A DNA stretch of 64,000 bases, taken from the NCBI RefSeq assembly GCF_001042715.1, contig NZ_CP009687.1, forward strand, positions 1,355,418 to 1,419,417, read 5' to 3'. This DNA is from Clostridium aceticum (GTDB lineage: Bacteria; Bacillota; Clostridia; Peptostreptococcales; Natronincolaceae). The notes beneath the pieces are model-generated. The model did not search any database and was not told the origin of the DNA. It saw nothing but the letters and a program-made list of their open reading frames with translations. Below, piece after piece: positions 34,847 to 42,402 of the stretch (positions within the stretch are counted from its first letter, which is position 1; each line of letters opens with the position of its first letter). Both the position numbers and the translations under genes were made by a program.

Positions 34847-35257
34847 TTAAAAGAATCCCCTAGAAAATCCCCAAAACGGTCTACGCCATATGCCAGCTAG
34901 GATAAGAAACCATAGTAGTAAGCTGGAGCCGCCAAAGAAAAATTGACTATCAATATTAGAAACATTGTTAGATGAACCCGTATCTTCAGCCAATATTTCC
35001 TTGATTACTTCTATTCTTTCTTGTGTCATGTCAGTGACAAAGCCATTCATTTGGGACAATGCATTAAGATTTGCAGTATGCTGCTTTAATAGATCCTGAG
35101 AAACTTTCCCTTTTACCTCTGCTATTTCTTTGAAAATATCATAGTCTGATTTATCGCCATACTGCATCATAAAGTCATTGAATTCGCCTATATGCTGGCT
35201 TGGTAGCAAAATGAAGTCTAGCGTGTATCCTCTATTGGTATTTACAATTTCAGCCAT
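34847..35257 (-). CDS. Small protein with C-terminal membrane tail, unknown function
   Basis: The 136-residue protein is mostly helical and hydrophilic, then has a low-complexity linker and a single C-terminal hydrophobic segment (SLLLWFLILAGIW) followed by a basic-aromatic end (RRPFWGFSRGFF). That is the layout of a tail-anchored protein. I chose ATG at 35257, eight bases after AGGAGG; the GTG at 35266 overlaps that site. No family is recognised. Confidence 0.65.
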   Translation of the reverse strand: MAEIVNTNRGYTLDFILLPSQHIGEFNDFMMQYGDKSDYDIFKEIAEVKGKVSQDLLKQHTANLNALSQMNGFVTDMTQERIEVIKEILAEDTGSSNNVSNIDSQFFFGGSSLLLWFLILAGIWRRPFWGFSRGFF

Positions 35258-35592
35258 AGCTTTCACCTCCTCTCTCTTTTTCGATAATATACTATGTCTC
35301 TTTAAAGAAAGCGTGCTGTTTAGATGTTAAGAGAAGGACAGATTGTGCTAAAAATCTACTAGTTAAATCCAACAATCTTGCTATTGTAAACAGAAACCTC
35401 CTGCAAGTGGTGCACTGGAAGTGTAGTTGCATTTCGGTTCACTTGTTTTTTTATTTATAGCCCATGGTTTTGGGGGAAATCCTAGACCGCCAAATGAAGA
35501 CAAGGCTACCTTGGTCTTGTTAGGCCTAATAGGTTATGCTAAAATAGAATGATATTACAGCGTTATCATTTCTGCGTTTGAGAGGAGAACTT
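35258..35592. other. Intergenic region, no gene seen
   Basis: These 335 bases contain a modest hairpin (AAGACAAGG near 35499 with CCTTGGTCTT near 35510) and an AT-rich stretch with TAAAAT before the YkgJ-type gene that could be its -10 element. I see nothing else. Confidence 0.3.
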
Positions 35593-35856
35593 ATGGAATG
35601 TAGACTTGGATGTGCAGCTTGTTGTATTGCACCATCAATATCTTCTGCAATACCAGGCATGCCAGAAGGTAAACCTGCTGGGGTTAGATGCATTCAACTA
35701 ACAAGTGATAATAAGTGTAAGTTGTTTGAAAAAGAAGATAGACCAGCTGTATGTATGAATCTCAAACCTTCTAATGAAATGTGTGGTAAGACTGCAAAAG
35801 AGGCATATTCATACTTAGAAGATCTTGAGAAATCTACAGCAGTTGTTAATAAGTAA
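35593..35856 (+). CDS. YkgJ-family cysteine-cluster protein
   Basis: The 87-residue protein has the zinc- or iron-cluster pattern of YkgJ proteins: CRLGCAACC at the start, VRCIQL, NKCKLF, RPAVCMNL and EMCG. ATG at 35593 follows GAGGAGA. The next gene starts 22 bp later on the same strand, so the two are probably co-transcribed. The biochemical role of the family is unknown. Confidence 0.82.
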   Translation: MECRLGCAACCIAPSISSAIPGMPEGKPAGVRCIQLTSDNKCKLFEKEDRPAVCMNLKPSNEMCGKTAKEAYSYLEDLEKSTAVVNK

Positions 35857-35878
35857 ATCGAGGGAAAGGGGTTTCTTT

Positions 35879-36133
35879 ATGTATTCGTTTACACCTAACG
35901 GAGTATGTGCACAACAAATTATTTTTTCCATCAATGATGGCGTAGTAGAGAATGTAGCTTTCTATGGGGGGTGCTCTGGCAATTTGCAGGGGATTAGTCG
36001 ATTAGTTGAAGGTATGCAGGTAGGAGAAGCAATTGTCAAGTTAAGAGGTATTAACTGTGGAGGAAAAGGTACATCTTGTCCTGATCAGTTAGCCACAGCC
36101 TTAGAGGTAGGCATGAAAAAACAAGCTGTTTAA
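35879..36133 (+). CDS. TSCPD-domain small protein (TIGR03905 type)
   Basis: The 84-residue protein has the TSCPD motif in GKGTSCPDQLATAL and the family's GGCSGNLQGISRL. TSCPD units also occur at the end of class II ribonucleotide reductases, and the stand-alone family has no settled function. ATG at 35879 follows GAGGGAAAGGGG. A strong terminator follows. Confidence 0.87.
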   Translation: MYSFTPNGVCAQQIIFSINDGVVENVAFYGGCSGNLQGISRLVEGMQVGEAIVKLRGINCGGKGTSCPDQLATALEVGMKKQAV

Positions 36134-36169
36134 ATCTCCATTTTAAAAAATATATTTACTTATAATCAA

Positions 36170-36226
36170 ACCATGAAGACTAACAAAGTTGCAAGCAACA
36201 GAATTGTTAGTCTTCATGGTTTTTTA
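36170..36226 (+). terminator. Strong intrinsic terminator
   Basis: A perfect 17-bp stem (36170-36186 with 36204-36220, core ATGAAGACTAACAA) is followed by six T. It ends the YkgJ/TSCPD pair. Confidence 0.9.
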
Positions 36227-36230
36227 TAAG

Positions 36231-36334
36231 CAATAGAAAATTATAAATTTTATAAATTATGGATAAGTTATAATTTCCGTTATTGGTTTCAACAAAGTCA
36301 TCCTTTAAATCTTCCAAAGGATGACTTTGTTCTA
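36231..36334. repeat. 104-bp dispersed structured repeat, copy 1
   Basis: This segment matches 56368-56471 at 100 of 104 positions. It holds two nested structures: CAATA...TTATAA paired with TTATAA...TATTG, then a perfect 16-bp hairpin (36291-36306 with 36316-36331, core AAAGTCATCCTTT). It sits directly after the 3' end of the minus-strand TetR gene and probably terminates it. Confidence 0.85.
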
Positions 36335-36336
36335 AA

Positions 36337-36984
36337 CTAAGTAAGTAATTTTATCTGAGAATAATCATATTTTTGGCTTAAGGTGTAGGCATCGAGAGCT
36401 GTTGTATGGATGTCTTTTTCTTTCATGCCTAAAAGTTTACTTGTATTAGCCAATAAAAAGATCGTTAACTCTTCAATAGACATTTTGATCTGACCTGACA
36501 AATAATTTAACATAACTTCTCTTCTAGCACCAAAGTCTGCTATTACAGTTCCTTCATACTCTGACTGAGAAATTGTCAAATGATAGTCTTTAATAAAATC
36601 TTGATAAATAATGCTAATTCTATCGGACAATAACCTATAGAAAGATTTCTTAGCCATAATTTCTCCAAAAAACCTTTTGTTATTAGAATCAGATAAAATA
36701 ACCTTATAAAATATGATTGAGACAAAGAAGTGCTTGTAATAGGAATTTGCACCATCATCTACTTTATCTTTGATGAATTCATAGATGTTATCTAGATAAT
36801 CGACAAAAATATTGATTACAATAGCATCTTTGGTCTTAAAGTAATAGGTTAAATTACCTAAGGAGATACCAAGATCTGTAGTGATATCCTTCATCGTAGT
36901 GTTATTATAACCCTTAGTATAAAACATTTCTTTAGCAGTATCGTAAATTTTTTGCTTCGTAATTTCTCCCTTTGTTTTTTGCAT
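36337..36984 (-). CDS. TetR-family transcription regulator
   Basis: This 215-residue repressor has an N-terminal TetR helix-turn-helix (KQKIYDTAKEMFYTKGYNNT, then DITTDLGISLGNLTYYFKTKD) and a ligand-binding helical remainder. ATG at 36984 is best spaced from AAAAGGA; ATG at 36990 is possible. It diverges from the corrinoid methyltransferase operon. Two symmetric AGTAAA-type sites in the 395-bp gap are likely operators, so it probably represses both directions until a methoxylated compound or its product binds. Confidence 0.9.
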   Translation of the reverse strand: MQKTKGEITKQKIYDTAKEMFYTKGYNNTTMKDITTDLGISLGNLTYYFKTKDAIVINIFVDYLDNIYEFIKDKVDDGANSYYKHFFVSIIFYKVILSDSNNKRFFGEIMAKKSFYRLLSDRISIIYQDFIKDYHLTISQSEYEGTVIADFGARREVMLNYLSGQIKMSIEELTIFLLANTSKLLGMKEKDIHTTALDAYTLSQKYDYSQIKLLT

Positions 36985-37046
36985 CGTCATCAATCCTTTT
37001 CCAAGATAGCTTGATTATAACATAAGAATATAAATTAATCAAAATT

Positions 37047-37059
37047 AGTAAATTTTACT
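37047..37059. promoter_or_regulatory. TetR-type operator, site 1 (near the regulator gene)
   Basis: AGTAAA-T-TTTACT is symmetric around the central T. It shares its AGTAAA half-site with the palindrome at 37107-37129 and is 63 bp before the regulator start. Confidence 0.5.
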
Positions 37060-37075
37060 TTTTTGCTATTTTTTA

Positions 37076-37104
37076 TTGACTTATAAGATCTTTATGGTTA
37101 ATAT
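37076..37104 (+). promoter_or_regulatory. Promoter of the corrinoid methyltransferase operon
   Basis: TTGACT (37076-37081), a 17-bp spacer and TAATAT (37099-37104) form a good sigma-A promoter; an overlapping TATAAT is at 37102-37107. The operator at 37107-37129 covers the start-site area. The 37130-37379 leader is AT-rich and shows no clear riboswitch. Confidence 0.6.
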
Positions 37105-37106
37105 AA

Positions 37107-37129
37107 TAGTAAATAAATAATATTTACTA
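37107..37129. promoter_or_regulatory. TetR-type operator, site 2 (at the operon promoter)
   Basis: TAGTAAATA and TATTTACTA are perfect 9-bp inverted repeats around a 5-base spacer. It overlaps the likely transcription start of the methyltransferase operon. Confidence 0.65.
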
Positions 37130-37379
37130 AAACGACAATATTTTACAAGTACAGTTATAGGGTACAAACTTTAATACATTAAAAAGAAAATTAAAAAATT
37201 TGTGCATATCCAAAGGAGAATATATATTTGACCTTCAACACTACATTAAATAATTGCACAATAAACTGCCTTAGAAACAATGTGTTATTGTAGACGAAAA
37301 TTTTGATGTAAGTACCTATAGATTTACTTGAACTACGGGTACATAACATTACAAAATTATAAATAAAGGTGGGATTAAG

Positions 37380-38183
37380 ATGATTATTATTGGAGAAAAA
37401 GTTAATGGGACGATTCCTAGTGTAAAAAAGGCTATCGAAGCTAGGGATGAAGAATTCATCAGAAACCTTGCGATTCATCAAGTGGATGCAGGAGCAGACT
37501 ATATTGATGTTTGTGCAAGTACAGCTCCTGAAGTTGAGGTAGAAACCTTAAAGTGGTTGATGGATATTGTGCAGGATGCAGTAGATAAGCCACTATGTAT
37601 TGACAGTCCAAACGCAAAGACCATTGAAGCAGTATTCAAATATGCGAAGCTACCAGGTCTAATCAACTCTGTATCTGAAGAGGGAAATAAGTGTGAAGTA
37701 ATTTATCCTATGATTCAAGGCACTCAGTGGCAAGTAATTGGTTTGACATGTGATAATAAGGGGATTCCTAGTGATGTGAAAACTAGAGTAGATATCACAA
37801 AAATACTGGTAGAGAAGGCACAGAAGTATGATATTACACCAGATAGAATACATATCGATCCTTTAGTTATGGCACTTTCTACAGACAATACATCCTTAAT
37901 GAGTTTTGTAGAAACGACAAGAACTATAAAAGAAATGTATCCTACCATCAAAGTAACATCAGGATTGAGTAATATTTCCTTTGGTATGCCTTTAAGAAAA
38001 GTAGTAAATCAAGGATTTTTAACGATAGCTGCCTTTGTAGGAATGGATTCAGCCATCATAGATCCATGCAATAGAGATATGTTAGCAACGCTGCTTGCGA
38101 CAGAAGCATTACTAGAAAAAGACAAGCATTGTAGAAAGTACAATACTGCCTATAGAAAAAATAAAATAGGACCAATCAAATAA
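37380..38183 (+). CDS. Methyltetrahydrofolate:corrinoid methyltransferase (O-demethylase methyltransferase II)
   Basis: The 267-residue protein has the TIM-barrel pterin-binding fold shared by AcsE, MtgA and dihydropteroate synthase. Hallmarks are IIIGEKVNGTIPSVKKAI, DAGADYIDVCAS, CIDSPNAKTIEA and TSGLSNISFGMP. It should move the methyl group from the corrinoid protein to tetrahydrofolate. It is the first gene of an operon with the corrinoid protein and a UroD-type methyltransferase. ATG at 37380 follows AAGGTGGG. Confidence 0.88.
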   Translation: MIIIGEKVNGTIPSVKKAIEARDEEFIRNLAIHQVDAGADYIDVCASTAPEVEVETLKWLMDIVQDAVDKPLCIDSPNAKTIEAVFKYAKLPGLINSVSEEGNKCEVIYPMIQGTQWQVIGLTCDNKGIPSDVKTRVDITKILVEKAQKYDITPDRIHIDPLVMALSTDNTSLMSFVETTRTIKEMYPTIKVTSGLSNISFGMPLRKVVNQGFLTIAAFVGMDSAIIDPCNRDMLATLLATEALLEKDKHCRKYNTAYRKNKIGPIK

Positions 38184-38310
38184 AAAAAGAAAACGTTGTC
38201 CGAATAGGTGTTGAAAATAGTTATAATTATTACGCTTGCAATACTTTAACTAAAGTTTCAATATATAAATGGTTAAGGGGAATATATATTATTACAAGGG
38301 GGAGTTTATA

Positions 38311-38952
38311 ATGGCAATGGACTTAAAAGTATTAACTGAAGCAGTGGGAGAACTTGATGAAGACAAAGTGTTAGAAATGTTAGAGGATTTTGTGGCAACC
38401 AATCCAACAGAAGAAGAGGCACAAAAGGTTGTAAATGCATGCCAACAAGGGATGGCAGTTGTAGGAGATTTATTTGATAAGGGTGAGTATTTTGTAGGAG
38501 ACTTAATATTTGCTGGTGAATTGCTTTCAAGTGCTATTGAAGCATTAAAACCAGTGATAGGCTCTGGAAGTACAGAAAAAGTAGGTACGATTGTACTTGG
38601 TACAGTAGAAGGGGATTTACATGACATTGGTAAGAACATATTTAGAAGCATGGCAGAGGCTGCTGGCTTTGAAGTTTATGATATAGGAATAGATCAATCG
38701 GTGAGTGCGTTTATTGACAAAATTAAAGAAGTTAAACCTCAAATTCTTGGTATGAGTGGTGTTCTTACTTTAGCTATCGACGCCATGAAAAACGTAGTTG
38801 ATGGATTACAGCAGGAAGGATTAAAAAATGATTTAAAAATAATCATCGGCGGTAACCCTGTAACAAAAGAGGCTTGTGAACATGTTGGAGCAGACGCCTT
38901 TACTACTAATGCAGCAGAAGGTGTAAAAATTTGTCAAGGATGGATGTGCTAA
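38311..38952 (+). CDS. Corrinoid (B12-binding) methyl-carrier protein
   Basis: The 213-residue protein has an N-terminal helical cap (~1-85) and a B12-binding domain (~90-213). The lower-ligand histidine is in GDLHDIGKN, followed by the SGVLTLA loop and IIGGNPVT, the GG motif. It shuttles the methyl group between the two methyltransferases. ATG at 38311 follows AAGGGGGAG; an earlier in-frame start at 38269 has no site. The stop is one base before the next ATG. Confidence 0.93.
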   Translation: MAMDLKVLTEAVGELDEDKVLEMLEDFVATNPTEEEAQKVVNACQQGMAVVGDLFDKGEYFVGDLIFAGELLSSAIEALKPVIGSGSTEKVGTIVLGTVEGDLHDIGKNIFRSMAEAAGFEVYDIGIDQSVSAFIDKIKEVKPQILGMSGVLTLAIDAMKNVVDGLQQEGLKNDLKIIIGGNPVTKEACEHVGADAFTTNAAEGVKICQGWMC

Positions 38953-38953
38953 C

Positions 38954-40111
38954 ATGGAGAATACAGTAGTTTTATCTCAAGAGAGAACTCAGTTGTTTAA
39001 AGATCTTTATAGAGGAAAAATACCTAAAAAAGTTCCAATAGGGGTAAAATTTTATCCTGAATTTTGTATGCAATATGCAAATATGGATTTAATAGAGGTC
39101 CAATGGAATACTGAGAAGCTTGAAGAAGCTTTTGATAAAGTATGTAAAGACTTTGTTTCAGATGTAGCACCCATCTCTGCAAATCGATTTATTTCTTTTT
39201 ATGAATTATTGGGGGCTAAAACCTTCGTGATGGGTTCTGGTGGTTTTATACAGCATCCAGAACTTCATGGTTTGGAACCAGAAGAGTACGATGAATTTAT
39301 TCAGGCACCTTATGATTGTATTGTAGAGAGAGTGCTGCCAAGATTATATACCAAGCTTGATGCAGATCCAAATACCAAGGCACTGACTTTGGCAAAGGGC
39401 ATGAAGGCTTTCTATGATGAATTTGCAAATTTTGGGGCCATAAAGGCAAAAATGATTCAAAAATATGGTTATGCAGTTTTGCCACCAGCTTCCACAACCT
39501 TCTGTGAAGCCCCCTATGACTTTATTGCTGATATCATTAGAGGGTTTAAAGGGATTTCTAACGATGTAAGAAGATACCCTCAAAAGGTTCTAGAAGCTTG
39601 TGAGGCGGTAACACCTTTGATGATTAAAAAAGGTACACCACCGGTTCCTTCGATGGATGGAGAAACAGTAATACCATTACATATGGCACCTTACATGAGA
39701 CAAAAAGATTTTGAGAAGTTTTATTGGCCTACATTTAAAAGAACAGTAGAAGCACTTGCAGCCAAAGGACAGGGAGTTTACCTATTTGTTGAGCATGATT
39801 GGATGAGATATTTAGATTATTTGTATGAACTACCTGAAAATACAAGAATGAGGTTTGAATATGGTGATCCAAAGCTAGTAAAAGAAAAGTTAGGAAAAAA
39901 ACATATCATCAGTGGTTTTTATCCTCTTTCTTTACTTAAGAGTGGAACAAAAGAAGAATGTATAGATAAAGCAAAAGAGCTTTTAGATATCTTAGCACCT
40001 GGAGGAAAGTATTATTTTGATTTAGATAAAGTTGCTATTACTGTAGACAGTGTTAACGTTGAAAACTTAAAGGCTGTACTAGAATATGTTGATGAAAAAG
40101 GAAAGTATTAA
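38954..40111 (+). CDS. UroD-family methyltransferase I (substrate:corrinoid methyltransferase)
   Basis: The 385-residue protein belongs to the uroporphyrinogen decarboxylase superfamily as used by MtaA and by O-demethylase MT-I proteins; PGGKYYFDLDK near the end and HDWMRYLDYLYELP fit the fold. With a corrinoid protein and a methyltetrahydrofolate methyltransferase in one operon, it is most likely the enzyme that takes the methyl group from a phenyl methyl ether. The substrate is not readable. No corrinoid-activating ferredoxin gene is in the operon, although such enzymes need one. Confidence 0.85.
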   Translation: MENTVVLSQERTQLFKDLYRGKIPKKVPIGVKFYPEFCMQYANMDLIEVQWNTEKLEEAFDKVCKDFVSDVAPISANRFISFYELLGAKTFVMGSGGFIQHPELHGLEPEEYDEFIQAPYDCIVERVLPRLYTKLDADPNTKALTLAKGMKAFYDEFANFGAIKAKMIQKYGYAVLPPASTTFCEAPYDFIADIIRGFKGISNDVRRYPQKVLEACEAVTPLMIKKGTPPVPSMDGETVIPLHMAPYMRQKDFEKFYWPTFKRTVEALAAKGQGVYLFVEHDWMRYLDYLYELPENTRMRFEYGDPKLVKEKLGKKHIISGFYPLSLLKSGTKEECIDKAKELLDILAPGGKYYFDLDKVAITVDSVNVENLKAVLEYVDEKGKY

Positions 40112-40128
40112 TTAAAGGAGAGATGAAG

Positions 40129-40272
40129 ATGGATTCAAAATATTATAAAACTTGGGAAGAGTACAAAGCGGCTTGTCCTGAAATTAATGAGGCACTAGAA
40201 GCAGCTATGGCACCTAAAGTACAAAAATACGAAGATGCGTTATTTAACTTTATCCTGTCTTTAGTATTATAG
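40129..40272 (+). CDS. 47-residue protein at the end of the O-demethylase operon
   Basis: ATG at 40129 lies eight bases after GGAG (40117-40120) and only 17 bp after the UroD-type gene, so it is in the operon. The product is acidic and aromatic at the N-terminus (MDSKYYKTWEEYKAACPEIN), helical, and ends hydrophobic (FILSLVL). It may be a small subunit or the start of a truncated larger gene. No family is recognised. Confidence 0.6.
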   Translation: MDSKYYKTWEEYKAACPEINEALEAAMAPKVQKYEDALFNFILSLVL

Positions 40273-40393
40273 ATAACTAACCTAATCGTTTAAGTTATTG
40301 TAACTTGATTTGTGCAATTTTTTAGCTATGTCTTAGCTGTGTCTTAGCGTTAATCAGTTACAAGACTTCAAATGCTTAATCTTTCATGAGAAT

Positions 40394-40419
40394 AACCCCT
40401 ATCGCTAGCGATAGGGGTT
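40394..40419. terminator. Bidirectional terminator
   Basis: A perfect 26-bp palindrome (arms AACCCCTATCGC and its complement) lies between the methyltransferase operon and the minus-strand XRE gene. Confidence 0.8.
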
Positions 40420-40439
40420 TATATCATGGAACCACATTT

Positions 40440-41141
40440 CTATTTAAAGTCAATTTCTACTCGAATTAGTCTACCTAATATTTTAATGTCTTTGATGTTT
40501 TTTACAAGTGCTTTGCCATCTCCAGTTCCTTCAATTAGTTGCACCTTATTGCCTTCTGTCTTCTTTAACTTTCTTAAATATCTTTTATCATCATATTCGA
40601 TGAGTTGAAAAGCACCATTGATAAATTCTTGATTTAAATAAATCAGGCAGCGGTCTCCTTTTTTCATTCTATATTGCGTGAGAAGGTCATCCGATAGCTC
40701 TATATAAATCAATTTGTCCGGGTGAAAACCTTCTACCTTTTTATCAATAATGGGAAAGCTTTTATAATCTTTTATTGCTGTCATTTGCATATCATAAATA
40801 GGTACTTTTTTAATAATATTGGATAATGCTTCTTCCCATTGGGCTAAAGGCTCTACTTCTTTTCTTTTTACAGGCGTTGAGGGCATTAGCTTTTGAGGCT
40901 TGTTTCCAATAACGTCCTTTTCCTTTTTGTCCTCAGTAGATGCTTCCAAAACCATACTTTCCTCTAAATTAGAGCCCAATGCTTTGGAGATTTGTGATAG
41001 AAGCTTTTCATTGACAATCTTTCTACCACTTTCAATGTCTAAAATGAAGGACTCTGTTACGCCACATTTTTTTCCTAGTTGCTTGGGACTAACCCCTTTT
41101 TTCGTTCTCTCTTCTCTAATTCTGTCTCCTACTCGGCTCAT
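40440..41141 (-). CDS. XRE-family regulator with C-terminal S24/LexA-like fold
   Basis: The 233-residue protein has an N-terminal Cro/C1 helix-turn-helix (residues ~6-60, KQLGKKCGVTESFILDIESG), a linker of ~60 residues rich in Lys and Pro, and a C-terminal beta domain (~110-230). The latter resembles the S24/LexA fold (LTQYRMKKGDRCLIYLNQEFINGAFQLI). I see no convincing Ser-Lys catalytic pair, so it is probably a non-cleaving sensor. Neighbours give no clue to its targets. Confidence 0.75.
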   Translation of the reverse strand: MSRVGDRIREERTKKGVSPKQLGKKCGVTESFILDIESGRKIVNEKLLSQISKALGSNLEESMVLEASTEDKKEKDVIGNKPQKLMPSTPVKRKEVEPLAQWEEALSNIIKKVPIYDMQMTAIKDYKSFPIIDKKVEGFHPDKLIYIELSDDLLTQYRMKKGDRCLIYLNQEFINGAFQLIEYDDKRYLRKLKKTEGNKVQLIEGTGDGKALVKNIKDIKILGRLIRVEIDFK

Positions 41142-41240
41142 AATTCCACCTCATTTTCCTTATTCATCTCTTCCATGCCATTATGGAAGCAGTTGACAGT
41201 CTAGTGCATAACTATATTTAACAATAGATAGTTAAAAATG

Positions 41241-41882
41241 TCAATTTCTTTTTACTCCCTCACAGCGATAGATTTTCATTCCTAGGGCAGAAAATTTATC
41301 TTCATACTCTGTAGTAATACCATCATTTGTTTCACTATGGTGCAAGTCAAAGGTGATGTTATTTAAACGAAAATTTTCATAAGAAAGCTCATTTAAGGAG
41401 AACTCAAAAAGTTTCTCGTTATCTGTTTTGAAATGCACATCTCCATTTTCTCCTAAAATATATTTATATTTCTCTAAAAAGTTTCTATGGGTAAGGCGTC
41501 GTTGTACCCAACGTTTTTTAGGCCAGGGGTCGCAAAAATTAATATAAATTCTACTTAGTTCATTTTTATCGAATATATCATGAATTTTATTGATATCGCA
41601 CCAAAGAAAGCAGATATTTTTTAGTCCCTTATCCACTGCTTTTTCCACAGCTCTTAACAGAACTTCTTCTTTTATTTCAATACCTATGTAGCAAATATGA
41701 GGATTCATTTCTGCCAGGGTGGTGATAAATTGACCTCGTCCCGTTCCTAGCTCTACATGAATGAGTTTTTCTTCATGAAAGTAATCCTTCCAACGACCTT
41801 TATATTTTTCTGGTTCTTTGCATAGATAATCTTCATAACTTAATAATTTTTCCTTCGATCCAGGTTTTTTTCTTCTTCTCAT
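41241..41882 (-). CDS. trmB: tRNA (guanine-N7-)-methyltransferase TrmB
   Basis: This SAM-dependent enzyme makes m7G46 in tRNA. The 213-residue protein has the SAM site VELGTGRGQFIT, the family motif NFCDPWPKKRW, and the C-terminal TEYEDKFSALGMKIY. The length is normal. It stands alone between the XRE gene and a repeat. Confidence 0.96.
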   Translation of the reverse strand: MRRRKKPGSKEKLLSYEDYLCKEPEKYKGRWKDYFHEEKLIHVELGTGRGQFITTLAEMNPHICYIGIEIKEEVLLRAVEKAVDKGLKNICFLWCDINKIHDIFDKNELSRIYINFCDPWPKKRWVQRRLTHRNFLEKYKYILGENGDVHFKTDNEKLFEFSLNELSYENFRLNNITFDLHHSETNDGITTEYEDKFSALGMKIYRCEGVKRN

Positions 41883-41995
41883 TTTGAATAAACTCCTTAG
41901 CTATATTTGATATGGTTTATTATACCATGCCTTAGGTGAATCTTATACTTATTTTAGTTTCTATCAAAGAGAAATATATTTTATTGAACATGATT

Positions 41996-42104
41996 AGCGT
42001 TAACCTAATCCATAATTTGTTATCCTTGTTATTCTAAGATCCTTCGCTACCCTCAGGATGACAGTTCGAGAGGATTTTGGTAATAATTGCATTAAGTTAA
42101 CAGC
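41996..42104 (-). repeat. MITE-like dispersed repeat, copy A
   Basis: Ends are inverted: GCGTTAACCTAAT (from 41997) and ATTAAGTTAACAGC (to 42104). Inside lie CATAATTTG, a palindromic core with CCTTCGCTACCCTCAGGATGAC, and TTTTGGTAATAATTG. Read on the minus strand it aligns with copies B (47607-47707) and C (55677-55799). It is noncoding. The rest of the 41883-42301 gap holds the promoter at 42166. Confidence 0.75.
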
Positions 42105-42165
42105 TATGTGTTGGACATCAAATTATAGATGTACAAATGTTATAGATACATATCTACAGGCAAAA

Positions 42166-42194
42166 TTGCTTCAGATTTCATGCTATGGTATAAT
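42166..42194 (+). promoter_or_regulatory. Promoter of the leader peptide and PLP/GNAT fusion gene
   Basis: TTGCTT (42166-42171), a 17-bp spacer and TATAAT (42189-42194) make a good sigma-A promoter. It leaves a leader of about 200 bases before the main gene. Confidence 0.65.
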
Positions 42195-42301
42195 ATGGGA
42201 TAAGTCATATCAAACCCTTAAAGCAGAAAAAGAGTGAAAAGGGAATGTATACTGCTATATTATGAAGTAGAAATAGGTAAAATATATTTTAGGAAGGAAT
42301 G

Positions 42302-42400
42302 ATGTTAGAAGTTGCAAGAGTGATAGTCCTTTGTCTAATCTTTTATGAAGAGTACAAAGCAATACAACTGTTCTCTTGCTTGTTAATAAAGAGGAGGTAG
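42302..42400 (+). CDS. 32-residue leader peptide overlapping the ribosome site of the next gene
   Basis: ATG at 42302 follows AGGAAGGA and opens a 32-codon frame (MLEVARVIVLCLIFYEEYKA, ending LIKRR). Its last codons AGG AGG TAG are the Shine-Dalgarno sequence of the fusion gene that starts at 42403. Translating it would cover that site and then deliver a terminating ribosome there, so it probably couples or regulates translation. Whether the peptide itself matters is unknown. Confidence 0.5.
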   Translation: MLEVARVIVLCLIFYEEYKAIQLFSCLLIKRR

Positions 42401-42402
42401 CA

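Noticed and set aside
37130-37379. Riboswitch in the methyltransferase operon leader
   Set aside because: I looked for a B12-box or other conserved core and found none; the leader is AT-rich without clear structure.
41996-42104. Attenuator or terminator reading of the CCTTCG...CTCAGGATGAC palindrome
   Set aside because: The same sequence with the same arms recurs at two other places unrelated to gene ends, so it is a dispersed element.
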